Shown here: piece by piece, positions 8,274 to 17,088 of the stretch
Layout: each line of letters opens with the position of its first letter
Position numbering within the stretch: the first letter of the stretch is position 1
NCBI GenBank assembly: GCA_041685115.1
Contig: JAWLGK010000001.1
Span: 310,001 to 374,000, forward strand
Origin: JALOAT01 sp041685115
Lineage (GTDB): Bacteria > Pseudomonadota > Gammaproteobacteria > Thiohalomonadales > Thiohalomonadaceae
Length of the DNA stretch: 64,000 bases
Direction of reading: 5' to 3'
Translations under genes and position numbers: made by a program
Notes under the pieces: generated by a model
What the model saw: the letters and a program-made list of their open reading frames with translations, nothing else
Told to the model about the DNA's origin: nothing
The model's database searches: none

Positions 8274-8906
8274 TTACGGGCGCCCGCGTCGCGTGCCGCG
8301 TTGCTGCGCCTGGTGATTCGCAAACTCGTCGGCGCTGATCGTCCCGTCGCCGTCGGCATCGATATCCGCGAAGGCCGGGGCGTTGGGCAGATTGCGCATC
8401 AGGCCGCCCTGTTTCGCACGCTCCTGGATACGCTCCCCGCGCGCGGTGTCGAACTCCTCTTGTGTGAGCCGGCCGTCGGCGTTCAGGTCGTAGTCGGCGA
8501 AAGAGGGGAGATTGCGGGGCGCGGCAGCTTGCCCCTGGCCGGGACCGCGTCCAGGCCCCATGCCTCGTCCCATTCCTGGCCCGCCGGCATTAGGACCTTG
8601 CGGCATCCGCTGCGCCTGCCCGAGCCGCAATTCGGACTCGGTGAGCCGGCCGTCGCGATCGGTATCGAAATCTTCGAAGCGGGGTGCGCTGGCGGCTCCC
8701 CGCATGGGCATGCCTGCCTGGGCGCGCTGGCCCATGCGCTCACCGCGCGCGGCGTAGAACTCTTCCTGGCTGATGGCACCGTCCTTATTCGTGTCGTAAG
8801 CCGTGAACGGGATGGGGCCGCGGGCCGGCAGGTCAGCGGCGAGAAGGCCGGTGGAAGGTACGGCGATTAGCCATCCGAACGTGATGGCGCGTGCGATGGT
8901 TCTCAT
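8274..8906 (-). CDS. Secreted EF-hand calcium-binding protein
   Basis: The product has 210 residues with a signal peptide (to about residue 24). Four complete EF-hand loops are visible at 38-49, 81-92, 140-151 and 183-194, each with Asp/Asn at positions 1, 3 and 5, Gly at 6 and Glu at 12. A Gly/Pro/Met-rich linker (about 103-130) separates the two pairs. This matches bacterial periplasmic calmodulin-like proteins thought to bind or buffer calcium outside the cytoplasm. No operon partner: the upstream region to 9384 is gene-free and divergent from the old yellow enzyme gene. Confidence 0.85.
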   Translation of the reverse strand: MRTIARAITFGWLIAVPSTGLLAADLPARGPIPFTAYDTNKDGAISQEEFYAARGERMGQRAQAGMPMRGAASAPRFEDFDTDRDGRLTESELRLGQAQRMPQGPNAGGPGMGRGMGPGRGPGQGQAAAPRNLPSFADYDLNADGRLTQEEFDTARGERIQERAKQGGLMRNLPNAPAFADIDADGDGTISADEFANHQAQQRGTRRGRP

Positions 8907-9384
8907 GATCTTGGCTCCGTGGCTGTTGTGGAGTACGACTTCACTGGAGGCATTGGTTCTGTTCGATAGTAACGCCGCTCGGATGATTCAAGCATTAAAT
9001 TCCTGCTTAACCGGGCTGAGGAACAGGCAAATCCCTCAAAAGCGCGCTCACAGCCCCTCGTGAGAACAGTTTCACATCCGTTCCAGTGCGAAGACGAGTC
9101 CTGCCAGTTTCCATGCCTGCGCTCGCGGGAGATGCGGCACCTCTTCATTTTGGGCGGGTTGCCCGGGCGATACTGAGACGATGTCACAGGATGTTCGCCT
9201 GTGCAGCTACGACATCGTCGGTAAAAAATACGGCCGGTCTTTCGAAGACGGGCGTGGGGTAGAATCGGATGCAGGCGATTCACGTAGTGAGCGCAGCCAT
9301 ACGCAACGTCCAGGATGCCGCTGAGGCATTGGGCTCTTGAGCGGTGGACCGGACACACTCGCATAGCATGCAAAGGGGATGAAG
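8907..9384. other. Divergent intergenic region
   Basis: About 480 bases between the EF-hand gene and the ene-reductase gene. No coding frame with support. Promoters for both should lie here; no clear operator seen. Confidence 0.4.
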
Positions 9385-10452
9385 ATGAGCAACACGTTGT
9401 TCACGCCGGTGGAGCTTGGAGGCCTGCACCTGAAAAACCGGATCGTGATGGCGCCGATGACGCGCTCACGGGCCATCGGGAATGTGCCGAACGACATGAT
9501 GGCGACCTACTACGCCATGCGCGCTGAGGCGGGGCTCATCATTAGCGAGGGGGTTGCGCCGTCAGCCAGTGGTCTTGGTTATGCGCGGATTCCGGGAATC
9601 TTCTCCGCGGCGCAGGTGCAAGGATGGCGCAAGGTGACGGATGCCGTGCACCAGGCCGGCGGCAAACTGTTCGTCCAACTGATGCACGCGGGGCGCATCT
9701 GTCACCCGTCGAATTTGCCGGCGGGCGCGCAAACGCTGGCGCCGTCCGCGATCGCTGCGCAGGGGGAGATCTGGACGGACAGCCATGGCCAGCAACCGTA
9801 TCCGACCCCGCTCGCCATGAGCGAGTCCGACATCATGGCAACCATCGCCGAGTACGCCGCTGCGGCCAGGAACGCCATCGAAGCGGGATTCGACGGCATC
9901 GAGGTGCATGCGGCAAACGGTTACCTCATCGACCAGTTCCTGAATACGGCGTCGAACCACCGTGCCGACCGTTGGGGCGGCAGCGTCGAGAATCGTATTC
10001 GATTTGCCGTGGAAGTCGCCCGGGCGTGCACTGCGGCCGTCGGTGCCGGGCGTGTCGGTATGCGTATCTCACCCTACGGCGTGTTCAACTGTATGGCGCC
10101 GGACGCGGAGATGGATGCCCTGTATGAACGCCTGATGGTCGAGCTGAACGGCATCGGTCTGGTGTATATCCACGTCGTCGATCACAGCTCCATGGGCGCG
10201 CCTGAAGTCCCTGCGGCTCTGAAGGAAAAGATCCGTTCCGGTTTCAATGGCAAATACATCCTGTCAGGTGGCTACGACCGCGCGCGTGCGAACGCGGATC
10301 TCGATGCGGGGCGTGGCGATCTGGTGGCCTTTGGACGTCCGTTCATTTCCAATCCCGACCTGGTGCGCAAGCTGCGCGACGGCATGCCGCTGATCGATCC
10401 GGACCCGAGCACCTTCTACACCCCGGGCGAGAAGGGATACACGGACTATTGA
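9385..10452 (+). CDS. Old yellow enzyme-family ene-reductase
   Basis: A protein of 355 residues with FMN-barrel hallmarks: LFTPVELGGLHLKNRIVMAPMTRSR at the N-terminus (split here for length; Thr in APMTR contacts FMN), GGKLFVQLMHAGRICHP (Gln and His-Ala-Gly-Arg), HAANGYLIDQFL, NTASNHRADRWGGSVENR and the C-terminal FGRPFISNPDL phosphate-binding segment. Such enzymes use NAD(P)H to reduce activated alkenes, quinones or nitro-compounds in the cytoplasm. I prefer ATG 9385, six bases after the GGGG purine tract, over ATG 9379, which abuts it. It stands alone; the next gene downstream is on the opposite strand. Confidence 0.92.
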   Translation: MSNTLFTPVELGGLHLKNRIVMAPMTRSRAIGNVPNDMMATYYAMRAEAGLIISEGVAPSASGLGYARIPGIFSAAQVQGWRKVTDAVHQAGGKLFVQLMHAGRICHPSNLPAGAQTLAPSAIAAQGEIWTDSHGQQPYPTPLAMSESDIMATIAEYAAAARNAIEAGFDGIEVHAANGYLIDQFLNTASNHRADRWGGSVENRIRFAVEVARACTAAVGAGRVGMRISPYGVFNCMAPDAEMDALYERLMVELNGIGLVYIHVVDHSSMGAPEVPAALKEKIRSGFNGKYILSGGYDRARANADLDAGRGDLVAFGRPFISNPDLVRKLRDGMPLIDPDPSTFYTPGEKGYTDY

Positions 10453-10491
10453 CGCTGCAGTGAAATAGGGCGTCGGGTGCCGTGAGCGAAG

Positions 10492-11112
10492 TTACCGCAC
10501 CTCGCCCCGTTGGCGCACGCCCAGCAGCACAATGGCCTCGAAAGTCGCATCCTTGGTGCGACGATGGGTGAACAGATCGGCGGACAGGGTGGCAGTAAGG
10601 GTTTGGGACTTGGCCGAGTAGCTCGCGTCGACCAGTTCAAAGCTGTCGAGGACCTCCTCGCCGCCGTCCTCGAAGAACTGGGCGAACAGGTTCACCTCAC
10701 AGCCTTCGCAGGTGGGAAGGAGCGCGGCGGGCACCTCCAGGGTAATTTCAAAGTCCTTGGCTGACCTGGCGCGGCCGGTATTTATGCGCACCTCGTAAGG
10801 TGTGCGCATGCGGGCGTCGAACAGGAACGCGGTGGCTTCCCAATCGCGGGCGGTCTCGGGCGTGCGTGTGGCCGAGACCTTCACGGACTGAGTGCGGGCG
10901 AAGCTGCCGGGCGCAAAGCCGACTTCGGCATAGCCGGGCAAGATCAACAGGCCTCCCTGCACCGGAACGGCTTGCGTGACCGCGGGTGCGTCGAGGAAGA
11001 AATGCGTAACGCTGCCCGTGGTGGCAATTTGTTCGGCTACCGTGCTCGTCGGCGGACCTGCGAGGACAACCGAGCACAGAAGAAGGGGGAGGGATCTTCG
11101 AGGTAAGTACAT
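10492..11112 (-). CDS. Secreted protein of unknown function
   Basis: The product has 206 residues with a signal peptide (LPLLLCSVVLAGPPTSTVA). The mature part is rich in short beta-strand-like stretches and contains one Cys pair (PTCEGCEV), possibly a disulfide or metal site. No family recognised. It converges on the ene-reductase gene and diverges from the SDR gene at 11387. The reading frame shows coding-type codon use and no good competing frame, so I take it as real. Confidence 0.55.
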   Translation of the reverse strand: MYLPRRSLPLLLCSVVLAGPPTSTVAEQIATTGSVTHFFLDAPAVTQAVPVQGGLLILPGYAEVGFAPGSFARTQSVKVSATRTPETARDWEATAFLFDARMRTPYEVRINTGRARSAKDFEITLEVPAALLPTCEGCEVNLFAQFFEDGGEEVLDSFELVDASYSAKSQTLTATLSADLFTHRRTKDATFEAIVLLGVRQRGEVR

Positions 11113-11386
11113 CGCTTGATAGGCTTATCGAGGCGCTCCTTGCGCGCCGCAGAATATCGGAAGGCATAAGGCCCGGGCAACGTACGACGTCGGCAGCTCC
11201 GGCTAGCTTGATTCATGTGGTGTTGAGCTTCCGCTATCGTGAAGCAGGGGTGCACCCGGACCCTGCGTGCGACAACGCAGCCTCTACCGAAATCTCCGAT
11301 TCTTGGCCGTTCTGCGTCTTGGCATTTTGCAGCCCCGGCGTGGTGGGCGATGCTTAGGTCATCGGCGAACAGAACAGGAGAATCCC

Positions 11387-12142
11387 ATGGCTCTTCTGAG
11401 CGGCAAGGCGGCGGTAGTGACCGGCGCGGCCTCCGGCATCGGCAGGTCCATTGCGTTGCTTTATGCGCGCGAGGGTGCGCGTGTGGTGGTCTCGGACTTC
11501 AACGTGGACGGCGGCGAAGAAACGACCCGCATGGTCCGCGATGCGGGTGGCGAGGCGATCTTCGTGCAGACCAACGTGACCGATCCGGCCTCTTGCGAGG
11601 CGCTGGTGAACAGGGTGGTAGATACCTACGGGCGCCTGGACGTGGCCTGCAACAACGCGGGCGTCGGTGGCGAGCAGGCGCCGGCGGGCGATTACAGCAT
11701 CGATGCCTGGCGCCAGGTCATCGACGTGAATCTCTCCGGGGTTTTTTACTGCATGAAATATCAGATCGCGGCCATGGCGAAGACCGGCGGCGGCGCCATC
11801 GTCAACATGGCCTCCATCCTTGGCCAGGTGGGCTTTGCCAATTCCGTGGCCTATGTGGCGGCAAAGCACGGCGTGGTAGGCATGACCAAGACCGCGGGTA
11901 TTGAATACAGCGCGCGCGGCATCCGTGTGAATGCGGTAGGGCCGGCCTTCATCCGCACGCCCATGATCCAGGCGCTGGAGCAGGACCAGCCGACCTACAA
12001 GTTCCTGCTGGACCAGCACCCCATCGGCCGTCTGGGCGAACCCGACGAAGTGGCGGAGCTGGTGGTGTGGCTGAGTTCCGACAAGGCGTCTTTCGTGACC
12101 GGCGCCTATTACCCGGCGGACGGCGGTTACCTCGCACACTGA
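11387..12142 (+). CDS. Short-chain dehydrogenase/reductase, classical type
   Basis: A protein of 251-252 residues starting at ATG 11387, preceded by AACAGGAGAATCCC. The dinucleotide motif TGAASGIG is at about 12-19, NNAGVGG follows, and the catalytic tetrad is visible (Ser in MASILG, Tyr and Lys in VAYVAAKHG). The C-terminus ends with VTGAYYPADGGYLAH, the usual classical SDR ending. An Asp (SDFNVDG) after strand 2 suggests NAD preference. Such proteins oxidise or reduce secondary alcohols/ketones; substrate unknown. No operon neighbours on this strand. Confidence 0.9.
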   Translation: MALLSGKAAVVTGAASGIGRSIALLYAREGARVVVSDFNVDGGEETTRMVRDAGGEAIFVQTNVTDPASCEALVNRVVDTYGRLDVACNNAGVGGEQAPAGDYSIDAWRQVIDVNLSGVFYCMKYQIAAMAKTGGGAIVNMASILGQVGFANSVAYVAAKHGVVGMTKTAGIEYSARGIRVNAVGPAFIRTPMIQALEQDQPTYKFLLDQHPIGRLGEPDEVAELVVWLSSDKASFVTGAYYPADGGYLAH

Positions 12143-12554
12143 GCGCCAGGCACTCGGGGGGAGTCGAACTCAGCGGATACGAGCGGCCAAGGGCTGAGCC
12201 ACTCTCGTGGAGTGAAGGGATGGATCGAGCTCTCGGAACCCTCTCTTCTCCTCCGGAAGCGGGATTGGGAGAGAGATGAGCCGCATCAAGACGCCAAAGC
12301 ATCATTCGCGGCCACAGACGCGGGGAGTAAGCCCAGAGGGGCGGGAGGGGCTACAACGCCGCTTGGTGCCACGCCCCTGTACTGCGTGCGCACGCTCCAC
12401 CCAAGGACTACCGCCTGAGCCAGGCGGTAGTCCTGCGGGATCCGGCTTCGCGTCAACGCGCGATAGGCAAGCGCCAGCTTCCGGGGGGAGGAGGCGTAAG
12501 CGCCTCGCGACCTCGGATCGCCTCGTCGCGAGTTTGGACCGGATATCGAGTCGC
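12143..12554. other. Convergent intergenic region with a hairpin
   Basis: About 410 bases between convergent genes. Apart from the palindrome at 12405-12433 and a weaker purine/pyrimidine inverted repeat near 12241-12277, I see nothing coding. Confidence 0.4.
12405..12433. repeat. Perfect inverted repeat, 13-bp arms
   Basis: GGACTACCGCCTG (12405-12417) and CAGGCGGTAGTCC (12421-12433) flank AGC. Located between convergent genes, so a bidirectional transcript-end hairpin is likely, although there is no T-run. Confidence 0.55.
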
Positions 12555-13325
12555 CTAGCGCTTGCCCTTGGCGGCGGATTTCTTCTCGGCGGGGGCTGCG
12601 GCCTTTTCGAGGGCTTCGAGAAGCACAGTGTCCAGTGCGGGCACCGCAGGCACTTCTGCCGCGTCTTTCGCGAGCGCGCTGAGCTGCGTGTGCAGCGTCT
12701 CGCACTGGGTGTGCAGTTCGCGATAGCGCGTGACCAGCTCGGTCGCCTTGTCCTGAGCCGCCTGCATGGCAGTGAGGCGGTCGTCGAGGGCCTTCTTTTC
12801 CTTGCGTAGCGTGGCGGCCTGTTCTTCCGCCTGCTTGCGCGCGTCGGCCTCGTCCTTCTTCTGCTTTTGCAGCGCCTTCAGCTTCTTCGCGACGTTTTGC
12901 GGGGTATCCGACAAGGTGGCGTGAATGCTCTTGATTTCACGCTCCTTCTCGGCCAGCCGGCCCTTGAGGTCAGCCGTGGCCTGGGCATTGCTGTTGCGGA
13001 TGTCCTGAATCTGCTGCTCCAGCCTCTGCTGCTCGGCCAGCGCCTGGGCGTTGGCAGACTGCGCAGCCGCCAGTGCCCGTTGGGCGTCGTCCAGCTTCTT
13101 GTCGGCCGCAGCGATGGCGGCCTTGGACTGTTCCTCGGCCTTGCGGACCGCGGTGTCCGCTTGCGCCGCGCGGGCGAGGGCGGCTTCCATGGCGGCTTGC
13201 AACTCGTCGGCGCTGCAGTCGGGGGCGAGCTTCAGGGCGTCGGTCGCCGCACGCATCAATATCTGTTTGCTGATAGCCAGGTCTTTCCAGACTCTGAGCT
13301 GTAGTTCCAGATCGGTTTCGGTCAC
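12555..13325 (-). CDS. Long coiled-coil protein of unknown function
   Basis: The product has 256 residues from GTG 13325, with GGAGA upstream. Residues 50-225 are an almost unbroken Ala/Glu/Lys/Gln-rich heptad pattern predicted to form a coiled coil; the last 20 residues are Lys/Ala-rich (PAEKKSAAKGKR). No signal peptide or membrane segment. The first 45 residues (ELQLRVWKDLAISKQILMRA) may form a small globular cap. Similar uncharacterised proteins occur in gammaproteobacteria. Function unknown. Confidence 0.7.
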   Translation of the reverse strand: MTETDLELQLRVWKDLAISKQILMRAATDALKLAPDCSADELQAAMEAALARAAQADTAVRKAEEQSKAAIAAADKKLDDAQRALAAAQSANAQALAEQQRLEQQIQDIRNSNAQATADLKGRLAEKEREIKSIHATLSDTPQNVAKKLKALQKQKKDEADARKQAEEQAATLRKEKKALDDRLTAMQAAQDKATELVTRYRELHTQCETLHTQLSALAKDAAEVPAVPALDTVLLEALEKAAAPAEKKSAAKGKR

Positions 13326-13665
13326 TGATTCTCCGGGATCGATTATTCATCGTGCCGGGCCAATGGAGGCGGGCACAACATTGCGGGGGTGTACGGTTAC
13401 GGTCTTGCCTCTCGACGGGGCCGCGGGAGGATAATGCAAGACCGCGTATTTTGCCACCGTCAAGAGCAAAAATGCACATCGTCCTGGTGATTTTCCGCTA
13501 CCCGGGGGCGGTGAGCATGCCGTTCGTACGGTCGCGATGGGGTGCGATGCACTTTTTCGAGCGAACTCGGGCGGCGCTGGTGGACCCCTGCGGTCGTGAC
13601 TAGAGTGTGTGAAGAGGCGTGCTTCAAACGGGCTCGAATCCGGGACGTTTCACAGGGGACACGCG
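13326..13665. other. Divergent intergenic region
   Basis: About 340 bases upstream of the coiled-coil gene and of the small membrane protein. No supported gene; only promoters are expected. Confidence 0.35.
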
Positions 13666-13755
13666 ATGGTCTTCAAGGCATTGGGTTGGGGGGCGTTGAT
13701 CATCTTCCTCATCGGCCTGGCGGTGGTGATTGGGCTGATCAGCCTGATCTTTTGA
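13666..13755 (+). CDS. 29-residue single-pass membrane peptide
   Basis: ATG 13666 follows CACAGGGGACACGCG, a good ribosome-binding site. The product is one hydrophobic helix (LIIFLIGLAVVIGLISLIF) with a short N-terminus containing one Lys, and ends at TGA 13753. Small membrane peptides of this size often modulate larger membrane complexes, but no partner is adjacent. Convergent with the DUF2846 lipoprotein 44 bases downstream. Not assignable to a known family. Confidence 0.55.
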   Translation: MVFKALGWGALIIFLIGLAVVIGLISLIF

Positions 13756-13799
13756 TCCGCAAAGTTCGCCGTGTGCCAATGGGTTAACCCCCGCTGCGC

Positions 13800-14438
13800 T
13801 CAATCCAGGGCAATCAGCTGCGCGCCGGCCGCAGGCAGGCAGTCGGCAACGGCGGCCCGTCCGGTGGGCTCATCGACGAGTTGCAGCCGTGTGCGCGCGT
13901 AACGTTCTCCGATCTCGACGGCCTGCCACACGTAGTAACGTTCCCCTGCTGCCACGTCGATCTCAAGGTGGTCGGCGTTTTCGGCCCGGGTGCTGATGAG
14001 GTGTCGACCGGGCGCCGCCGCGACGTACAGGAAGGTCTTCGCCCCTGTGCTGCCGAGCGGTTTTCCGTCCATCTCCACCGCCATGCTGACCGCGGCGCCG
14101 AAGGTCTCATGGCGATAGATGTAGATACCGGCCATGGCTGTTTCGTCGGTGTGCGGGCGCGGCACAGCGGGTGGTGCGGCCCGCACGCGTTCGGTGCGCC
14201 GAGGCGCGGCAGGCGTCGGTCGTGGGGACGGCGTGGTCATGAGCTTCACAGGCCGCGCTGCGGTGCGCTTCGGTAGTGTTGCGCGCAAAGAGGAGACAGC
14301 GGAAGCGGCAGGCCTGGTGGCCGGGGGCGCACCCGCTTCCGCTGCGGGCGCTACCGCCTGATCGACCGTCGGCAGCGCGGCGCAGCCCGACACAGCCAGG
14401 GCGAAGAGGATGGGCAGGGGGGAGGCGGCACTCCTCAT
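13800..14438 (-). CDS. DUF2846-type lipoprotein
   Basis: A protein of 212 residues with a lipoprotein signal (LFALAVSGC, lipidated Cys19), a Pro/Ala-rich disordered linker to about residue 100, then a compact domain beginning AGIYIYRHETFGAAVSMAVEMDG and containing GAKTFLYVAAAPGRH and AGERYYVWQ, the strand order of DUF2846. Likely anchored in the outer membrane facing the periplasm with the linker spanning the peptidoglycan gap. Function of the family is unknown. Neighbour at 14584 encodes an outer-membrane barrel on the same strand, 145 bases upstream. Confidence 0.7.
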   Translation of the reverse strand: MRSAASPLPILFALAVSGCAALPTVDQAVAPAAEAGAPPATRPAASAVSSLRATLPKRTAARPVKLMTTPSPRPTPAAPRRTERVRAAPPAVPRPHTDETAMAGIYIYRHETFGAAVSMAVEMDGKPLGSTGAKTFLYVAAAPGRHLISTRAENADHLEIDVAAGERYYVWQAVEIGERYARTRLQLVDEPTGRAAVADCLPAAGAQLIALD

Positions 14439-14583
14439 GCAAGGTCCAGTTCCGGGCGACGCCGTCGCCGATGGCCGCAGGGTGCCGCACCCGGCCGAGG
14501 CCGGCTACCGGGCGATTACCGATAGTGCGTCATCGAGGTCGCACGAGCACTTCTGCGGGCTCGCCCCCGACGGGACGTGTGGG

Positions 14584-15201
14584 CTACCAGTAATACTTGT
14601 ATCCGAGCGTGGTGGCGGTGACGTCCTCGTCCCAACTGGAGACGGCCAGGCGTGCACTGTGGTTCCGGGTGAAGTACAAGGTCGCCGCGAGCTGCGTTGC
14701 CTTCGTCGTGTCGATGCCGACTTCGTCGTAGTCAAGCGAGGTGCGCGCAAGCGCAATCTCAAGAAGCTGCACAGGCTTGAAGCGCGCGCCGAACTGGAGC
14801 GTACTGCCGTCGTAGTCGGCGCTGGTGCAGAATGGGGCGCATACCTCGACCTCGCTCGTGAAAGGGCCATAGAACGCGTAGAGGCTCAGCGATTCCAGGG
14901 GCGAGACATTGGCGCCCAGGGCCAGCGTGGCTTGCGACTCCATCACCTCCAGGTAGCCGTCTTCGGATTCGTTGCCCGCCGCGTAGGAGGAAAAGCGTAC
15001 GAACAGGTTGTCGTGAAAGCCCCAGGAACCTTCGATGTTGGCGCCGGCCAGACTTTCCACCTCGTAACCTGCTACGCGCACGGGCTCGTCAAAGGTGATC
15101 GCGAGCAGATCGACTCCCAAGTGGGTGTAGGAGATATCGGCCGCAGAGACGGCGCCAGGGAGGCCGACCAAGGCGCCGATGATGGCAAGCAGTTTTTTCA
15201 C
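14584..15201 (-). CDS. Outer-membrane beta-barrel protein of unknown function
   Basis: The product has 205 residues starting at GTG 15201, chosen because AAGGAG lies upstream and a signal peptide (KKLLAIIGALVGLPGAVSA) begins there; the frame runs 48 codons further upstream without support. The mature protein has alternating amphipathic strands and ends in aromatic GYKYYW, typical of a small 8- to 10-strand barrel of the YfaZ/OmpW type. A Cys pair (EVCAPFCTS) sits in a probable external loop. Function unknown. The region upstream carries the DnaA-box elements. Confidence 0.65.
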   Translation of the reverse strand: MKKLLAIIGALVGLPGAVSAADISYTHLGVDLLAITFDEPVRVAGYEVESLAGANIEGSWGFHDNLFVRFSSYAAGNESEDGYLEVMESQATLALGANVSPLESLSLYAFYGPFTSEVEVCAPFCTSADYDGSTLQFGARFKPVQLLEIALARTSLDYDEVGIDTTKATQLAATLYFTRNHSARLAVSSWDEDVTATTLGYKYYW

Positions 15202-15304
15202 GGGCCGTACTCCTTGTGTGATCAGTCCCGAATCGACCCGCGTGCAGACCTGCACGCAATTCGGGACCGCAGCGACATGCTCCGCAAAGCGGCACCGTGG
15301 ATTG

Positions 15305-15415
15305 TCCACAATTACTGTGGATAAAGCTGTGGATGCTCTGGGCACAAGCGCCGCGAGGCCACACCGCCACGTGGTGCGTATCAGATTGGTGTGATTTTGA
15401 GCATTGGTGACGATG
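15305..15415 (+). repeat. DnaA-box element, copy A
   Basis: Begins TCCACAATTACTGTGGATAA, containing the consensus DnaA box complement TGTGGATAA (15316-15324), then a near-match TGTGGATGC and CTCTGGGCACAAGC, ending TTTTGAGCAT with a short hairpin (GAGCAT/ATGCTC). Copy B at 15632 matches it over about 100 bases at constant spacing: the first TCCACA and the final GAGC are 94 bases apart in both. Ungapped identity is high in the first 50 bases (about 38 of 50). Confidence 0.6.
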
Positions 15416-15631
15416 CTCTATGAAAACAATGCGTTACGTTCGAAGAGGGCGAAAGCTTCGGTGTCTTGCGCAGGCCGCAGCTGATCGTCTTCGGCGATGT
15501 GTGTAACCGCCGCTAGGTTGGTAACCGCCCGCTCACAACATGCGCCACCCGGCAGACACCTGGATCGCGTCCCACGTGCCCGGCGGATAGAAAAAGCACG
15601 CGGCGCCCGTGTCCACCCTCCTCGGCGGTTT

Positions 15632-15748
15632 TCCACAATTCCTGTGCATAACTCTGTGGAATGTCTGGGAGCAAGTCGCGCCAGGTCCCGTGGCCCGGCG
15701 CTTTTTATTGGCTTGACCAAGTTTTGAGCGCCTCAGAGAGGCGCTTTT
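15632..15748 (+). repeat. DnaA-box element, copy B
   Basis: Homologous to copy A. It contains TGTGCATAA (15643-15651), another perfect DnaA box complement, then TGTGGAATG and TCTGGGAGCAAG, and ends in a true intrinsic terminator (15727-15748). A third perfect box, TGTGCATAA, follows at 15834-15842. All three point the same way. The lack of genes across 15202-15875 fits a replication-related or regulatory locus. Confidence 0.6.
15727..15748 (+). terminator. Intrinsic terminator on the plus strand
   Basis: GCGCCTC (15728-15734) and GAGGCGC (15738-15744) form a stem with a 3-base loop followed by TTTT. No gene precedes it on this strand, so any terminated transcript would be non-coding or start within the DnaA-box region. 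Confidence 0.6.
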
Positions 15749-15875
15749 GTAATCAGTGGCTTACGTAAGTTGTGCCGGAGCGGCGGGGGCAGGAAAAGAA
15801 AAATAGCAGAGGTCTTGCGCACCCGCATGGGGTTGTGCATAAGCGCATGCAAGGCGAGGGGATCGCCTCGGCCAG

Positions 15876-16067
15876 TCATGGTGCAGCGTCGCCGCGCGAC
15901 GCGCAGCGGCATGCCGGCGTCACATAGCGCCATTGATGCTCCAGCGAACGCAGCGGCACACGATTGCGCTCCGCCAGGGAGTAGAGGCTGGCCTCCTCGC
16001 GGGCACACCAACGGCGGTATTGGGCGTTCCAGTAGAGATCGCGATGAATGTCATAGATGGTCCACAT
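15876..16067 (-). CDS. Small conserved-looking protein, 63 residues
   Basis: ATG 16067 is preceded by GAAGGAGGCCCC, an excellent ribosome-binding site. The product starts MWTIYDIHRDLYWNAQYRRW and is rich in aromatic and basic residues; two Cys lie at the end (PACRCASRG). No signal peptide or membrane segment. I do not recognise a family. It stands alone beside the DnaA-box region. Confidence 0.55.
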   Translation of the reverse strand: MWTIYDIHRDLYWNAQYRRWCAREEASLYSLAERNRVPLRSLEHQWRYVTPACRCASRGDAAP

Positions 16068-16362
16068 GGGGCCTCCTTCGCCCACGTGCCGCGGCGGCCA
16101 CAGGGCGGGTGTCTCTATCGGTGGTATTTATCTTTGAGCAAGCAGCGGGCCAGGTTCGCCGGGCATAAGTCCTTGAATCCCTGGCGTATGACAGCGTAAT
16201 GAGGCGTCAATGCCTTGACGCTGCTGCACCCGGTGGCTCGTTCCGTCTATGCAGCGTGGGTAAGGCCGCTCCAGCGGGAGCCGATCAGTCGTGGAATGCC
16301 CGTACCCGGGTGGGCGCAAAGAGCACGACGGTGGTCGGGGTCATTCCAAGGTGTCAAGGCAC

Positions 16363-17088
16363 TCAGGCGGGCACAAGCACCGCTGCGAGCCTCTCCAGGA
16401 TGTCGCGCTGCTCGGTGGTGAGGGGTGCTACCCGAAGTCCGATGCGCAGTACTTCAGGTTGGTCGTATTCATCGGTGGCCTCGATGCGGCGGACACTGGC
16501 CGTGACTGCGAGGTGCTGATCGGCCAGACCGATGTCGAGCACCACCGTTGTCAGCACGGCGGGCACCGCGCCGCGGGCCGGGATGAGACCGCTCACCCGC
16601 TCGTGGGTGAGCTCGCCCAGGGTCAATGGCGCTGTGCGGCTGTCGAACTGCAGCCGGGCGCATAGCGTGTGTTCCTGCGCCTTATCGTCGGGTTTGGCCG
16701 TGCCCGGGTGTTTCGCGAGGGCGTTCTCGACCTGCCGCAGCAGTTGCTGGGCCGAGAACGGCTTGACGATGTAGCCGTTGACGCCGGTCCGCACCGCCTG
16801 CAGCACACGGTCCTTTTCCGAATTGCCGGTGACCATGACGAAGGGCAGTTGACGGATGGCGGAGCGTTCGTGGGCCCTGATCCACGCCAGCAGTTCATGC
16901 CCGCTGAGCTGCGGCATATCCCAGTCGCACAGCACCAGATCGAACTCCGATTCGAGCAGCAGCGCCTGCGCCTTGCCGCCGTCTTCCGCTTCATGAATGG
17001 TTACGTTGGGCAAACCCGAAAAGGCCTGGCGCACAAACATCCTGACCAGGCGTGTGTCGTCCACCACCAGTATCCGTGCTCGGTGCAT
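16363..17088 (-). CDS. Response regulator with a PilZ-like C-terminal domain
   Basis: The product has 241 residues. Residues 1-125 are a CheY-type receiver: VVDDT acidic pair, phosphoacceptor Asp55 in LCDWDMP, Thr in VMVTGNS and Lys in GYIVKPF. A linker leads to residues 145-241, which have the length and strand pattern of a PilZ-type or related beta-barrel (LCARLQFDSRTAPLTLGEL to LRIGLRVAPLT), but the RxxxR and D/NxSxxG c-di-GMP motifs are not evident, so nucleotide binding is doubtful. No kinase is adjacent. Likely an orphan output such as motility or surface control. Confidence 0.8.
   Translation of the reverse strand: MHRARILVVDDTRLVRMFVRQAFSGLPNVTIHEAEDGGKAQALLLESEFDLVLCDWDMPQLSGHELLAWIRAHERSAIRQLPFVMVTGNSEKDRVLQAVRTGVNGYIVKPFSAQQLLRQVENALAKHPGTAKPDDKAQEHTLCARLQFDSRTAPLTLGELTHERVSGLIPARGAVPAVLTTVVLDIGLADQHLAVTASVRRIEATDEYDQPEVLRIGLRVAPLTTEQRDILERLAAVLVPA

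Noticed and set aside
12143..12200. tRNA-like stretch (GGGGGGAGTCGAACTC)
   Set aside because: Resembles a T-arm by chance only; no acceptor, D-arm or anticodon pairing could be built.
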